Shown here one piece after another: positions 9,429 through 19,569 of a DNA stretch of 64,000 nt. Each line of letters begins with the position of its first letter. Position 1 is the first letter of the stretch. The notes under the pieces are model-generated. The model ran no database searches and was not told where the DNA came from. It saw only the letters and a list, made by a program, of their open reading frames with translations. The stretch lies in contig NZ_CP040244.1 in NCBI RefSeq assembly GCF_005517195.1, positions 3,366,001 through 3,430,000 of the forward strand, read 5' to 3'. Source of the stretch: Streptomyces vilmorinianum (lineage in GTDB: Bacteria > Actinomycetota > Actinomycetes > Streptomycetales > Streptomycetaceae). The translations under genes and the position numbers were made by a program.

Positions 9429-10427
9429 TCAGGCCCCCAGCTTCTTGCGGTTCACCCGTGCGAGGAGCAGCCGGACCGCTCCGATCAGCAGCAGGAGCAG
9501 CAGCATCACCCAGGCGATCGCGGACGCCTGCCCCAGCGCGCCGGTCACCCAGCCCTTCTCGTACATCAGCAGGCTCAGCGTCTGGAACTGGTTGCCGCTG
9601 CCGCCGCTGACCCCGAGGCTGCCACCGAAGATCATCGGCTCGCCGAACAGCTGGGTGGCGCCGATCGTGGAGACGACGATCGTGAACAGGATCGTCGGGC
9701 GGATCGAGGGGATCGTCACACTGAGGAACTGCCGCCACCGCGAGGCCCCGTCGAGCGCCGCCGCCTCGTACAGATCCTGCGGCACCGCCTGCATCGCGGC
9801 CAGATAGATCAGCGCGTTGTAGCCGGTCCAGCGCCAGGTCACGATCGTCGAGATGGCGATCTGCGCGGGCCACCGGGAGGACTCCCAGTCCACCGGGTCG
9901 AAGCCGACCCAGCCGAGGACGGTGTTGATGAGGCCGTAGTCGGTGTTGAAGAGCTGGGCGAACACCAGCGTCGCCGCCGCGATCGAGGTGGCGTACGGGG
10001 CGAGGACCGCGACCCGGAAGAAACCGCGGCCGCGCAGCTTGTAGTTGAGCAGATGGGCCAGGCCCAGAGCCATCAGCAGCTGGGGGACGGTCGACACGAC
10101 ACCGATGGTGAAGGTGTTGGCGAGCGCGTTCCAGAAGAACTCGCTGTCCGCGAGGGCGGTGTAGTTGTCCAGGCCGCGCCACTGCGCGTCGCCGCCGAGC
10201 TCCACCCGGTGGAGCGAGAGCCAGCCCGTGTAGATCAGCGGGAAGAGCCCGAAGGCCGCGAAGGTGAGGAAGAACGGGGCGACATAGGCGTACGGACTCA
10301 GCCGCAGGTCCCACCGGTAGAGCCGGCTGCGCCAGCTGCTCGTCGGTGGCCCGGGGGCGCCGGGAGCGGGGGAGGGCGGGGCGGGCGGCGGGGAGCCGTC
10401 GGCCGCCGCCCGGAGGGAGGTGGCCAC
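9429..10427 (-). CDS. cebF: Sugar ABC transporter permease, MalF type (CebF-like)
   Basis: A 332-residue permease partner of the MalG-type protein. The N-terminal 35 residues are Pro/Ala-rich and presumably cytosolic; the first membrane segment is LSPYAYVAPFFLTFAAFGLFPLIYTGWLSL, split by a short turn, with five more to follow. The EAA loop is YEAAALDGASRWRQFLSVTI. The gene is separated from the upstream binding-protein gene by a 126-bp gap that holds a strong hairpin and a five-base tandem repeat, which probably set a lower expression level for the permeases than for the binding protein. The start ATG at 10427 is preceded by GGGACGCC only, a weak ribosome site. Confidence 0.87.
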   Translation of the reverse strand: MATSLRAAADGSPPPAPPSPAPGAPGPPTSSWRSRLYRWDLRLSPYAYVAPFFLTFAAFGLFPLIYTGWLSLHRVELGGDAQWRGLDNYTALADSEFFWNALANTFTIGVVSTVPQLLMALGLAHLLNYKLRGRGFFRVAVLAPYATSIAAATLVFAQLFNTDYGLINTVLGWVGFDPVDWESSRWPAQIAISTIVTWRWTGYNALIYLAAMQAVPQDLYEAAALDGASRWRQFLSVTIPSIRPTILFTIVVSTIGATQLFGEPMIFGGSLGVSGGSGNQFQTLSLLMYEKGWVTGALGQASAIAWVMLLLLLLIGAVRLLLARVNRKKLGA

Positions 10428-10452
10428 GGGGGCGTCCCTTCGGTGTCGGTGC

Positions 10453-10482
10453 GCAGTGCAGTGCAGTGCAGTGCAGTGCAGT
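10453..10482. repeat. Six perfect copies of the pentamer GCAGT
   Basis: A simple-sequence repeat, six uninterrupted copies of GCAGT (ACTGC on the transcribed minus strand), lies 26-55 bp upstream of the MalF-type permease start. It is outside any coding frame. Replication slippage would change the distance between the upstream hairpin and the permease ribosome site. Confidence 0.9.
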
Positions 10483-10509
10483 GCGCGGCGTGCGGGGCGG
10501 GGTCGGGCG

Positions 10510-10537
10510 GCCGCCCGGCGGGGGAGCGCCGGGCGGC
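10510..10537 (-). terminator. Intercistronic hairpin between binding-protein and permease genes
   Basis: A perfect 11-bp stem (GCCGCCCGGCG pairing with CGCCGGGCGGC) with a 6-base loop lies 17 bp downstream of the binding-protein stop. No U-tract follows, so partial termination or 3'-end protection of the upstream message is more likely than full termination. Such hairpins are common after ABC binding-protein genes. Confidence 0.65.
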
Positions 10538-10553
10538 TCGGGGGCGACCCCCG

Positions 10554-11903
10554 CTACTGCTCGATCTTGTCCTCGACCAGCTTCTTGACGTTCTCCCACG
10601 CCTTCGCGGGGTCGGTGCCGCGCTGCTCGATGTCGAGAATGCCGTTGTCGGTGAGGAAGGTCTTCACCTGGCCGTCCCAGCGGCTGATCGGGGCCGGAGT
10701 GATGCCGGCCGCGGCCTGCGAGTAGATCCGGCCGACCGGGGTGTCACCGAAGTACGGCAGCTTGGCGTCCTGCACGACCGCGGACGTGAGGGTGTGCTTG
10801 GTCGAGGGGATGTTGCCGTTCACGCCGAAGACCTTGGCGTGCTGCGCGGGCGCGGTGAGCCAGGCGGCGAGCTCCGCGGCCTCCTTGGCGTGCTTGCCCG
10901 ACTTGGGGACGGCGAGGAACGAGCCGCCCCAGTTGCCGGCCACGGGCGGCGCGGCGATGTCCCACTTGCCCTGGTTGGCGGCGCCCGCCTGATCCTTGAT
11001 GATGCCGGTCATCCAGCTCGGGCAGGCGACCGTGGCGAACTTGGAGTTCTTGAAGGCGGCGTTCCAGGTCCCCTTCTCGTCGAACTGGCGGAGCTTGGCG
11101 GTGATACCGCTCTGCGCCGCGGCGACGGCGGTGTCCCAGGCCTTCTTCACGCCCGGGCTGTTCTCGTAGTCCAGCTCGCCCTTGGTATTGGCGTACTGCA
11201 CCGGCTCGCTGGAGACGACCGCGTTGAACAGGCCGCTCGCGGAGTCGTGGAAGGCCGTACCGGCCGGAGCGTTCTTCTGGTAGGTCTTGCCGGTCTCCAG
11301 GAACTTCGCCCAGTCGCCCTGCCACAGCGCGGCGACCGCGGCGCGGTCGGTGGGCAGCTTGGCCTTGGCGAACAGGTCCTTGTTGTAGCAGATGGCCATC
11401 GGGCCGATGTCGGTGCCGAGGCCGATGATCTTGCCGTCGGGCGTCGTGGCCTGCTTGACCTTCCAGTCGAGGAAGGCGCCGATCTCCGAGCCGCCCGTCG
11501 TGCCGAGGTCGACCCACTTGTCCGCCATGGCGGGGCCGGTGGCCTCCGCGACGTAGCCGACCTCCAGAGCCTGGATGTCGGCGAGGCCGCTGTTGCGGGA
11601 GAGACGCAGCTTGAGGGTGTCCCAGTACTTCTGTCCGTCGGCGACGTTCGACTCGACGATCTTGATGTCGGGGTGCGCCTTCTCGTACTCGGCGTACAGC
11701 TTGGCGCCCGTCGTGTTGTCGTAACCGAAGGAGCCGAAGGTGCCGATGCGCAGGGTGATCTTCCCGTCGTCGCCGGCCTGGTCGGAACCGCCGTCGCTGC
11801 CGCAGCCGGTGATCAGGGCGGCGCAGGCCACGGCCCCCGCGACCGCGGCGCGTGCGGTGTGACGGCTTCTCTGTCTGCTGCGGCTCGTGCTGGAAGTGCG
11901 CAT
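10554..11903 (-). CDS. cebE: Cello-oligosaccharide ABC transporter binding lipoprotein (CebE-like)
   Basis: A 449-residue extracellular solute-binding protein of family 1. The start at 11903 gives a proper lipoprotein signal: an Arg-rich n-region (RSRQRSRHTAR), a hydrophobic core, and the lipobox LITGC with the lipidated cysteine at about residue 35; GGAGAG precedes the ATG. A longer open frame upstream has no signal-peptide character. The mature protein shows binding-protein features such as ITLRIGTFGSFGY, KAHPDIKIVESN and an aromatic-rich ligand lobe. It heads the sugar uptake operon, directly behind two CebR-type operators, which should give cellobiose/cellotriose induction. Ligand identity is inferred from the operator, the beta-glucosidase and gene order. 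Confidence 0.88.
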   Translation of the reverse strand: MRTSSTSRSRQRSRHTARAAVAGAVACAALITGCGSDGGSDQAGDDGKITLRIGTFGSFGYDNTTGAKLYAEYEKAHPDIKIVESNVADGQKYWDTLKLRLSRNSGLADIQALEVGYVAEATGPAMADKWVDLGTTGGSEIGAFLDWKVKQATTPDGKIIGLGTDIGPMAICYNKDLFAKAKLPTDRAAVAALWQGDWAKFLETGKTYQKNAPAGTAFHDSASGLFNAVVSSEPVQYANTKGELDYENSPGVKKAWDTAVAAAQSGITAKLRQFDEKGTWNAAFKNSKFATVACPSWMTGIIKDQAGAANQGKWDIAAPPVAGNWGGSFLAVPKSGKHAKEAAELAAWLTAPAQHAKVFGVNGNIPSTKHTLTSAVVQDAKLPYFGDTPVGRIYSQAAAGITPAPISRWDGQVKTFLTDNGILDIEQRGTDPAKAWENVKKLVEDKIEQ

Positions 11904-11955
11904 ACGACTCTCCTCGTCCGGGGTGGTGCGGTGCGTGGGCTCAGCGGGCCACGCA

Positions 11956-11969
11956 TGGGAGCGCTCCCA
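11956..11969. promoter_or_regulatory. CebR-type operator box 1
   Basis: The perfect 14-bp palindrome TGGGAGCGCTCCCA lies 53 bp upstream of the binding-protein start. This is the known CebR recognition sequence in Streptomyces. It should repress the sugar uptake operon without cellobiose. Confidence 0.92.
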
Positions 11970-12044
11970 CTGCGTCTCGCCGGAAGGTTGCTGCCTGGCC
12001 CGTACGGGTGTCAAGAGGTGGGTCGCGATCCGTTACGCAGGAGG

Positions 12045-12058
12045 TGGGAGCGCTCCCA
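12045..12058. promoter_or_regulatory. CebR-type operator box 2
   Basis: A second identical TGGGAGCGCTCCCA palindrome lies 48 bp upstream of the LacI-type regulator start and 89 bp from the first copy. Its placement suggests autoregulation of the regulator gene, with possible looping between the two boxes. Confidence 0.92.
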
Positions 12059-12105
12059 CGCTTGATAGGCTCACGGGAACGCAGGGATACGAGGGGAGAC
12101 GGCAG

Positions 12106-13134
12106 ATGGTGGTGAACGGGCGCCAGACCGGCAGGCCCACCCTGGAGGAGGTCGCGGCCAGAGCGGGCGTCGGACGCGGCACGGTCTCGCGGGTGATCAA
12201 CGGCTCCCCACGGGTGAGCGAGCACGCCAAGGCCGCCGTCGACCGGGCCGTCGCCGAACTCGGCTACGTACCCAACCGTGCGGCGCGGGCCCTGGCCGGC
12301 AGCCGCACCGACGCCGTGGCGCTGGTGATCCCCGAGACCGAGGCGCGGCTGTTCGCGGAGCCGTACTTCCTCGACATCATCCGCGGGGTCAGTGCCGAAC
12401 TCGGCGACGCCGACAAGCAGTTGCTGCTCACGCTCATCCGCAGCGACAAGGAGCGCCAGCGGTTCGAGCAGTACCTCGCCGCCCAGCGGGTGGACGGCGT
12501 GCTGCTGGTCTCGGTCCACGGCGACGACCCGCTGCCCGACCAGGTGCGGGCGCTCGGACTGCCGGCCGTCCTGAACGGCCGCCGCACCGAGAGCGAACCG
12601 GTGGCCTACGTCGACTCCGACAACGTCGGCGCCGGGCGCTCCGCGGTCGCCCATCTCGCGGAGCGGGGCCGCCGCCGCATCGCGACCATCACGGGCCCCC
12701 TCGACATGGACGCCGCCCGCTGCCGCCTCGACGGCTACCGCCAAGGGCTCGCGGAGGCCGGGCTCGCCGACGACGAACTCCTCGTCGCCACCGGTGACTT
12801 CACCGAGGAGGGCGGGCGACGCGCCAGGCGGGAGCTGCTCGCGCGCAGCCCCGGCCTCGACGCCGTCTTCGCCGCCTCCGACGTGATGGCGGCCGGGGCG
12901 CGTGGCGTGCTGCGCGAGTCGGGGCGCCGCGTCCCCGAGGACGTGGCCCTGGTCGGGGTCGACGACTCCGCGGTGGCCCGCCACATGGACCCGCCCCTGA
13001 CCAGCGTGCGCCAGCCGATCGAGGAGATGGGGCGCACGATGGCCAGGCTGCTGCTCCAGGAGATCGCGGGGGCGTCCGAGGGGCAGCCCCACCGCGTGCT
13101 CCCGACGGAGCTGGTGGTCCGGGACTCGTCCTGA
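12106..13134 (+). CDS. cebR: LacI-family repressor of cello-oligosaccharide uptake (CebR)
   Basis: A 342-residue LacI/GalR-family repressor. The DNA-binding domain reads GRPTLEEVAARAGVGRGTVSRVINGS followed by the hinge region YVPNRAARALAG, which inserts into the minor groove. The periplasmic-binding-like effector domain follows (DAVALVIPETEARLF; VALVGVDDSAVARHMDPPLTSVRQP near the end). I chose ATG at 12106 with GAGGGGAGA upstream; the open frame runs 73 codons further 5' through the operator, which is not coding. It is divergent from the cebEFG-bglC operon and has its own operator box. Cellobiose or cellotriose is the expected inducer by family knowledge. Confidence 0.92.
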   Translation: MVVNGRQTGRPTLEEVAARAGVGRGTVSRVINGSPRVSEHAKAAVDRAVAELGYVPNRAARALAGSRTDAVALVIPETEARLFAEPYFLDIIRGVSAELGDADKQLLLTLIRSDKERQRFEQYLAAQRVDGVLLVSVHGDDPLPDQVRALGLPAVLNGRRTESEPVAYVDSDNVGAGRSAVAHLAERGRRRIATITGPLDMDAARCRLDGYRQGLAEAGLADDELLVATGDFTEEGGRRARRELLARSPGLDAVFAASDVMAAGARGVLRESGRRVPEDVALVGVDDSAVARHMDPPLTSVRQPIEEMGRTMARLLLQEIAGASEGQPHRVLPTELVVRDSS

Positions 13135-13279
13135 CCCGCACGCCCCCGCACGCCCCCGTGTGGCGGCGGCACCGCCCGTGCCGTCCCGGCGGCCCGTCCG
13201 CGGCACGGGTTCCCGCCTCGGCGAGTCGTTCGGGTGCCTCCAGCGGGCGGGCGGGAGCCCGCCGGGTTCGAATCGGAGC

Positions 13280-14299
13280 ATGGCTCCCAACGACAGGCTC
13301 CGCACGGACGGCAGCACGCATCCCCTGGAGACCGGCACCTGGTGGTACGCCTCCGTCGCCGGTGAAGCGGCCGACTCCTTCAGCGCCCGCGTCCGCAAGC
13401 GCATGCGGCGCGCCGCCCTCGGCTCGGTCCTGCTCCTCGTGGTCGTCTACGCCGGGCTCGTGCTGACCGCGACGGGCCAGCGCTGGGAGAACGCCGTGCT
13501 CGCGGGCCGGCTGACCGACGAGACGCTGGCCGCCGCCCACGAGGCGAACCGCACCCTGCAGCACATCACGATCTCCTCCCTCGCCGCCGCCCTGCTGGTG
13601 CTGACCGCCATCGGGCTGCTGCGCCGTCGGTACGCGCTCACCCTCGCCGCACTCGGCACAGTCACCGTCTCCCTGGTCCTCGCAGAGCTGCTCAAGCGCT
13701 ATCTCCTGGTCCGCCCCGACCTGGCCGACGCGCCCCCGCACCTGACCCAGAACAGCTTCCCGAGCGGCCACACCACGATCGCCATGAGCGTGATGTTCGG
13801 CCTCATGCTCGTCGTCCCCTACCGGACGCGCGGTCTCGCCGTGGGCCTGTGCGCCCTGTGGGCCACGGCCGTCGGCGCGTACACCGTGGCCGCGGGCTGG
13901 CACCGGCCCAGCGACGCCATCGGCGCCGACCTGCTCGTCCTCGCCGTGGCCTGCGGTCTCCTCGCCCTTCTCGCCCGGCGGGGCAGGGTGGGCCCCGCCC
14001 GGAGGCGCCGCTACCCCCTGCGTGCCCTCTTCGTGATCGTCCCGCTGACCCTCGCCGCCGCCGGAGGCCTCGGCTTCGGGCTCGTCCTCCTCGTCGACTC
14101 GATGTTCGCCCTGGACCCCGGCGACCCCGCCGTTCCGCGCCTCGCCTACCAGTCCGGACACGCCCTCGCGATCGGGGCGGCCGCGGCCGCGACCCTGGTC
14201 CTGATGGGTCTGCTGCGCCATGTCGACCTCGACGCACGCCCCGTCCCGTACCGACTGACGGGGCCCTTTCCCGCCGAGCCCGATCACGAGATATCTTGA
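13280..14299 (+). CDS. PAP2-family membrane phosphatase
   Basis: A 339-residue integral membrane phosphatase acting on lipid phosphates such as phosphatidic acid or undecaprenyl diphosphate. The three-part catalytic signature is present: KRYLLVRP, then NSFPSGHTT, then GWHRPSDAIGAD. About seven hydrophobic segments are visible, the first being LGSVLLLVVVYAGLVLTAT after a basic RVRKRMRRA stretch. The start is uncertain: ATG at 13280 has its GGAG too close, and an earlier in-frame start at 13160 exists. It sits alone between the sugar regulator and isocitrate dehydrogenase genes, all on the same strand. The exact lipid substrate cannot be told. Confidence 0.85.
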   Translation: MAPNDRLRTDGSTHPLETGTWWYASVAGEAADSFSARVRKRMRRAALGSVLLLVVVYAGLVLTATGQRWENAVLAGRLTDETLAAAHEANRTLQHITISSLAAALLVLTAIGLLRRRYALTLAALGTVTVSLVLAELLKRYLLVRPDLADAPPHLTQNSFPSGHTTIAMSVMFGLMLVVPYRTRGLAVGLCALWATAVGAYTVAAGWHRPSDAIGADLLVLAVACGLLALLARRGRVGPARRRRYPLRALFVIVPLTLAAAGGLGFGLVLLVDSMFALDPGDPAVPRLAYQSGHALAIGAAAAATLVLMGLLRHVDLDARPVPYRLTGPFPAEPDHEIS

Positions 14300-14344
14300 T
14301 GTCGAGCAATCTCGCAGACGCAGACGTGGAGCGGAGCACACCCG

Positions 14345-16564
<2,220 letters not shown>

Positions 16565-16581
16565 TCCCGGCGCGACACCAG

Positions 16582-16618
16582 GGCCGCCCCGGCCGGAATT
16601 CCTCCGGCCGGGGCGGCC
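16582..16618 (+). terminator. Hairpin terminator after isocitrate dehydrogenase
   Basis: A perfect 16-bp inverted repeat (arms 16582-16597 and 16603-16618, left arm GGCCGCCCCGGCCGGA, loop ATTCC) begins 17 bp after the stop codon. No T-run follows, which is usual for Streptomyces terminators. Confidence 0.85.
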
Positions 16619-16660
16619 TCGTCGGTGGCGCATGTGGCATCCGGGTGTGAACCTGGATGG

Positions 16661-16951
16661 ATGAGCTGGGCATCATGGACGACCGCCGGGGTCTATACCG
16701 GGCGCGGTGGGGTGCTCACCGACGAAGTCGGTGCGGTCACGGGCGACCTGACCGTTCACACCACCTTTGCAGAGGGCGAAGCACGCGTGGCCGTGCAGTA
16801 CAGCGGCGCCTCCGACTGGTTCACGATGTCGGGCAGTCCGGTTCCGTGCTCCTCGGAGGCGGAGAGCCGCGAACTGCACGAGGCCGCCGTCGAAGCCGTA
16901 CGGGCGGGGAACGCGGCGACCGTGCCGTATCTGCCCCATCCACCGGCATAA
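16661..16951 (+). CDS. Small protein of unknown function
   Basis: A 96-residue protein with no family I can name. The frame shows real-gene codon bias. It begins MSWASWTTAGVYTGRGGVLT and contains a predicted beta-rich middle (LTVHTTFAEGEARVAVQYSG) and a short alpha-helical C-terminal part (SRELHEAAVEAVRAG). No signal peptide or membrane segment is seen. A GTG at 16625 is an alternative start; neither has a convincing ribosome site. It lies 88 bp upstream of the sigma-CAP fusion gene on the same strand, so it could be cotranscribed, but no functional link can be shown. Confidence 0.55.
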   Translation: MSWASWTTAGVYTGRGGVLTDEVGAVTGDLTVHTTFAEGEARVAVQYSGASDWFTMSGSPVPCSSEAESRELHEAAVEAVRAGNAATVPYLPHPPA

Positions 16952-17039
16952 GACATCGTCGAATAAGTGTTATCCCGCCCGCTCCCACGGGTCTCCTCAC
17001 GGCGAGGACGGACAGACCCAGGCGTGAGGGAGCAGGCAG

Positions 17040-18653
17040 ATGCACAGCGACGAGCGCGGCGCGGCCGCACTGGTGGCCGCGGCCGCGGCCGGGGACACGT
17101 ACGCCGGGGAGCGGCTCCTGCGCGCCTGGCTCCCGCTCGTCTACAACATCGTCGGCCGCGCGCTGGACGGCCACGCCGATGTCGACGACGTCGTGCAGGA
17201 GACGATGGTCCGCGCCCTGGCCGGGCTGCCGGGGCTGCGCGACCCGGAACGCTTCCGGTCCTGGCTGATCGCGATCGCGATGAACCAGATCCGCCGGCGA
17301 TGGCGCGAACGGCAGAGCGGCCCGCTGCCCGGCCTCGACCGGGCGGCCGAGCTGGCCGATCCCGGCGGTGACTTCGCCGACCTCACCATCCTGCGCCTGG
17401 GTCTCTCCGGCCAGCGGCGCGAGCTCGCCGAGGCGACCCGCTGGCTCGACGAGGGCGACCGCGACCTCCTGGCCCTGTGGTGGCTGGAGGCGGGCGGCGA
17501 ACTGAGCCGCGCGGAGCTCGCCGAGGCGCTGCACATCACCCCGGCGCACGCGGCGGTCCGCGTCCAGCGGATGAAGGACCGGCTGGAGACCGGGCGGGCC
17601 GTCGTCCGGGCGCTCGCCGCGAAGCCGCCCTGCGCGGAGCTGGCCCTGGTGACCGCCGACTGGGACGGGCACCCGGCGCCCCTGTGGCGAAAACGCCTCG
17701 CCCGCCATGTGACCACCTGCTCCGCCTGCGACCGCGCCCGCTCGGACCTGGCCCCCGCAGAGGGCCTCCTGGTCGGCCTCGGCCTGGTACCGCCCCTGCT
17801 GACCTGGGCCCTGGACGACGTGCGACCGGAGACCGAGCCGGCGGCCTGGGACACGCCGTACGCGGACACGCCGTACGGGGACACGCCGTACGGGGACACG
17901 CCGGGACCGGAGGGGGAACCCGTCCCGGACGCGGGTGTGGCGACGGGGCCGTACGGGGCCGCGGGGGTCACCCCGGAGCCGGTGGGCGTCCGGATCCCGG
18001 GGCCGCGTCGGCGGCGGGCGTCCGAGCGGCGGGCGACGGCGCGGCGGGCCTGTGCCGCCGGGGTCGTCGCGCTCGGTGTGCTCGGTGGGCTCATCCTGCT
18101 CGTACCGTCGCAGCCGGAGGCGGGCGAGCCCGCGCCACGGACGCCGGCCGCGCCGCCGCCCGTGCCGAGCACCGTACGGCAGCAGACGGCCGCGCCCGCG
18201 CCCCGCCCGAGCCGGGCCACCTCCACCGCGCCGACCCCGACCCCGACTCCCGACGCGACGCCGACCCCTACCGCCGAGGAACGGCTGACCCGCCTGGTCA
18301 ACCAGCGCCGCGCGCAGGCGGGCTGCGCGCCGCTGCGCACCGATCCGAAGCTCGCCACGGCGGCCCGCGCCTACGCCCGGGACATGGTTCGGCGCGGCTA
18401 CTACGCGCACAGCAGCCCGGAGGGCGAGTCAGCCGACACCCGCATCTCGGCGGCCGGGTACGCGTGGTCCGGCTGGGCCGAGAACCTGGCGCGCGGCACG
18501 GCCGACCCGGCCACCGTCTTCGCGGGCTGGATGGACGGCGCGATGCACGAGCGGAACATGCTGGACTGCGGCTACCGGCACACCGGAGTCGCCGCCGTGT
18601 CCGGACCCGACGGCACGGTGTGGGTGCAGAAGCTGGCCACGCCCGCGTCCTGA
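17040..18653 (+). CDS. ECF sigma factor fused to a zinc motif, membrane segment and extracellular CAP domain
   Basis: A 537-residue one-piece signalling protein. Residues about 20-95 are a sigma region 2 (DVDDVVQETMVRALAGLPGL, FRSWLIAIAMNQIRRRW). Region 4 follows at about 130-190 (LLALWWLEAGGELSRAELAE, LHITPAHAAVRVQRMKDRL). A short domain with HVTTCSAC (about residue 221) matches the H-x3-C-x2-C of zinc anti-sigma domains. After a Pro/Gly linker with DTPYGDTPYG repeats comes an Arg-rich stretch and one membrane span (about 338-360), then a Pro/Thr stalk and a CAP/SCP domain (about 410-537) with conserved YYAHSSPEG, WAENLA and HERNML. The positive-inside pattern puts sigma in the cytosol and CAP outside. 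Group members with C-terminal extensions are known in actinobacteria; the CAP sensor is the unusual part. Signal and regulon are unknown. Confidence 0.88.
   Translation: MHSDERGAAALVAAAAAGDTYAGERLLRAWLPLVYNIVGRALDGHADVDDVVQETMVRALAGLPGLRDPERFRSWLIAIAMNQIRRRWRERQSGPLPGLDRAAELADPGGDFADLTILRLGLSGQRRELAEATRWLDEGDRDLLALWWLEAGGELSRAELAEALHITPAHAAVRVQRMKDRLETGRAVVRALAAKPPCAELALVTADWDGHPAPLWRKRLARHVTTCSACDRARSDLAPAEGLLVGLGLVPPLLTWALDDVRPETEPAAWDTPYADTPYGDTPYGDTPGPEGEPVPDAGVATGPYGAAGVTPEPVGVRIPGPRRRRASERRATARRACAAGVVALGVLGGLILLVPSQPEAGEPAPRTPAAPPPVPSTVRQQTAAPAPRPSRATSTAPTPTPTPDATPTPTAEERLTRLVNQRRAQAGCAPLRTDPKLATAARAYARDMVRRGYYAHSSPEGESADTRISAAGYAWSGWAENLARGTADPATVFAGWMDGAMHERNMLDCGYRHTGVAAVSGPDGTVWVQKLATPAS
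17850..17903 (+). repeat. In-frame 15-bp tandem repeat in the sigma-CAP linker
   Basis: About 3.6 copies of a 15-bp unit, GACACGCCGTACGGG, encode repeated Asp-Thr-Pro-Tyr-Gly between the zinc motif and the membrane span. Because the unit is a multiple of three, copy-number change would alter linker length without a frameshift. Confidence 0.88.
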
Positions 18654-18681
18654 ACCCACACCGCCGGGCGGGCCGCCCCCG

Positions 18682-19569
18682 TCAGCGCCTGACGCCGAAG
18701 TTCTGCACCCACCAAGGGCCGTTGGCGGTGAGCGTCACGCCGACGCCGATGTCCTTGAAGGAGCAGTTGAGGATGTTGCGGCGGTGCCCGTCGCTCTTCA
18801 TCCAGTCCTCCATCGCCTCCGCGGGACTCTTCGGGCCGCGGTGGATGTTCTCCGCCCAGGTGAACCACGCGTACCCGGCCGCCCTGATCCGGTCGCCCGC
18901 GTCCCGCCCCTCGGGGCTGTTGTGCTCGTAGTAGTCGCGACGCGCCATGTCGTCGGCGTGCGCCTGGGCCGAGGTGCGCAGCCGGCCGTCGGAGCGCAGC
19001 GGGGCGCACCCGGCCTTCGCCCGCTCGGCGTTGGCGAGCGCGACGACCCGATCGATGTACTGCGCGGCCTTCCCGCTGGTGGAGGTTCCCGCCGCCGGTG
19101 GCACCGCCTTCTGCTGGGCAGGCACCGGGCGGGCGGAGGCCGCCGGCGACGAGGGCGCGGACGGGGCCTGCGACGCTCCCACGGACCGGGGCGCCGACGG
19201 GGCCGCGGACGGGGCCGCGGTCACGGACGACGGTACGGAAGGCGCGGTCGGGGTCGCCCGGGGAGGTACGGCGGGCGCGTCGGACGCGGAAGGCGCGGGC
19301 ATCGGCGCGGCCCCCTCGGCGTGGGGGGCCACATTCGTGAGGGCGACCGCGTCCGAACGGGTGTCCGTGCCGGGCGTGGCAGTCCCCAGGGCCGCGTACG
19401 TCCCGGCGGCCACCGTGAGGACGGCCGTCGCCGCGCCCGCGAGGGTCACGGCCGTACGGAACGACGGTATCCGGCGCGACTGACGTCGCGTACCCCCTCC
19501 GCCTCTGCGGTGGCGGCCGCCACCGTTCATCCGCTGGTCGTCGGGGCTGCGCTCGTCATCGTGCTGCAT
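18682..19569 (-). CDS. Membrane-linked CAP/SCP-domain protein
   Basis: A 295-residue protein with a basic N-terminus (GGRHRRGGGGTRRQSRR), one hydrophobic segment at about residues 38-60 acting as signal or anchor, a long Ala/Pro/Ser stalk (about 70-165), and a C-terminal CAP domain. The CAP blocks VALANAERAKAGCAPLRSDG, DYYEHNSPEG, WAENIHRG and DGHRRNILNCSFKDIGVG carry the His/Glu set of bacterial SCP proteins. The start at 19569 is chosen over an upstream frame without signal features. It faces the sigma-CAP fusion gene tail to tail, 28 bp apart, and their CAP domains share the same motifs, suggesting local duplication or a related role outside the cell. Confidence 0.87.
   Translation of the reverse strand: MQHDDERSPDDQRMNGGGRHRRGGGGTRRQSRRIPSFRTAVTLAGAATAVLTVAAGTYAALGTATPGTDTRSDAVALTNVAPHAEGAAPMPAPSASDAPAVPPRATPTAPSVPSSVTAAPSAAPSAPRSVGASQAPSAPSSPAASARPVPAQQKAVPPAAGTSTSGKAAQYIDRVVALANAERAKAGCAPLRSDGRLRTSAQAHADDMARRDYYEHNSPEGRDAGDRIRAAGYAWFTWAENIHRGPKSPAEAMEDWMKSDGHRRNILNCSFKDIGVGVTLTANGPWWVQNFGVRR

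Noticed and set aside
10453..10482. Pentamer tract considered as a CRISPR-like or regulatory iteron array
   Set aside because: Units are contiguous with no spacers and far too short; it is a simple-sequence repeat.
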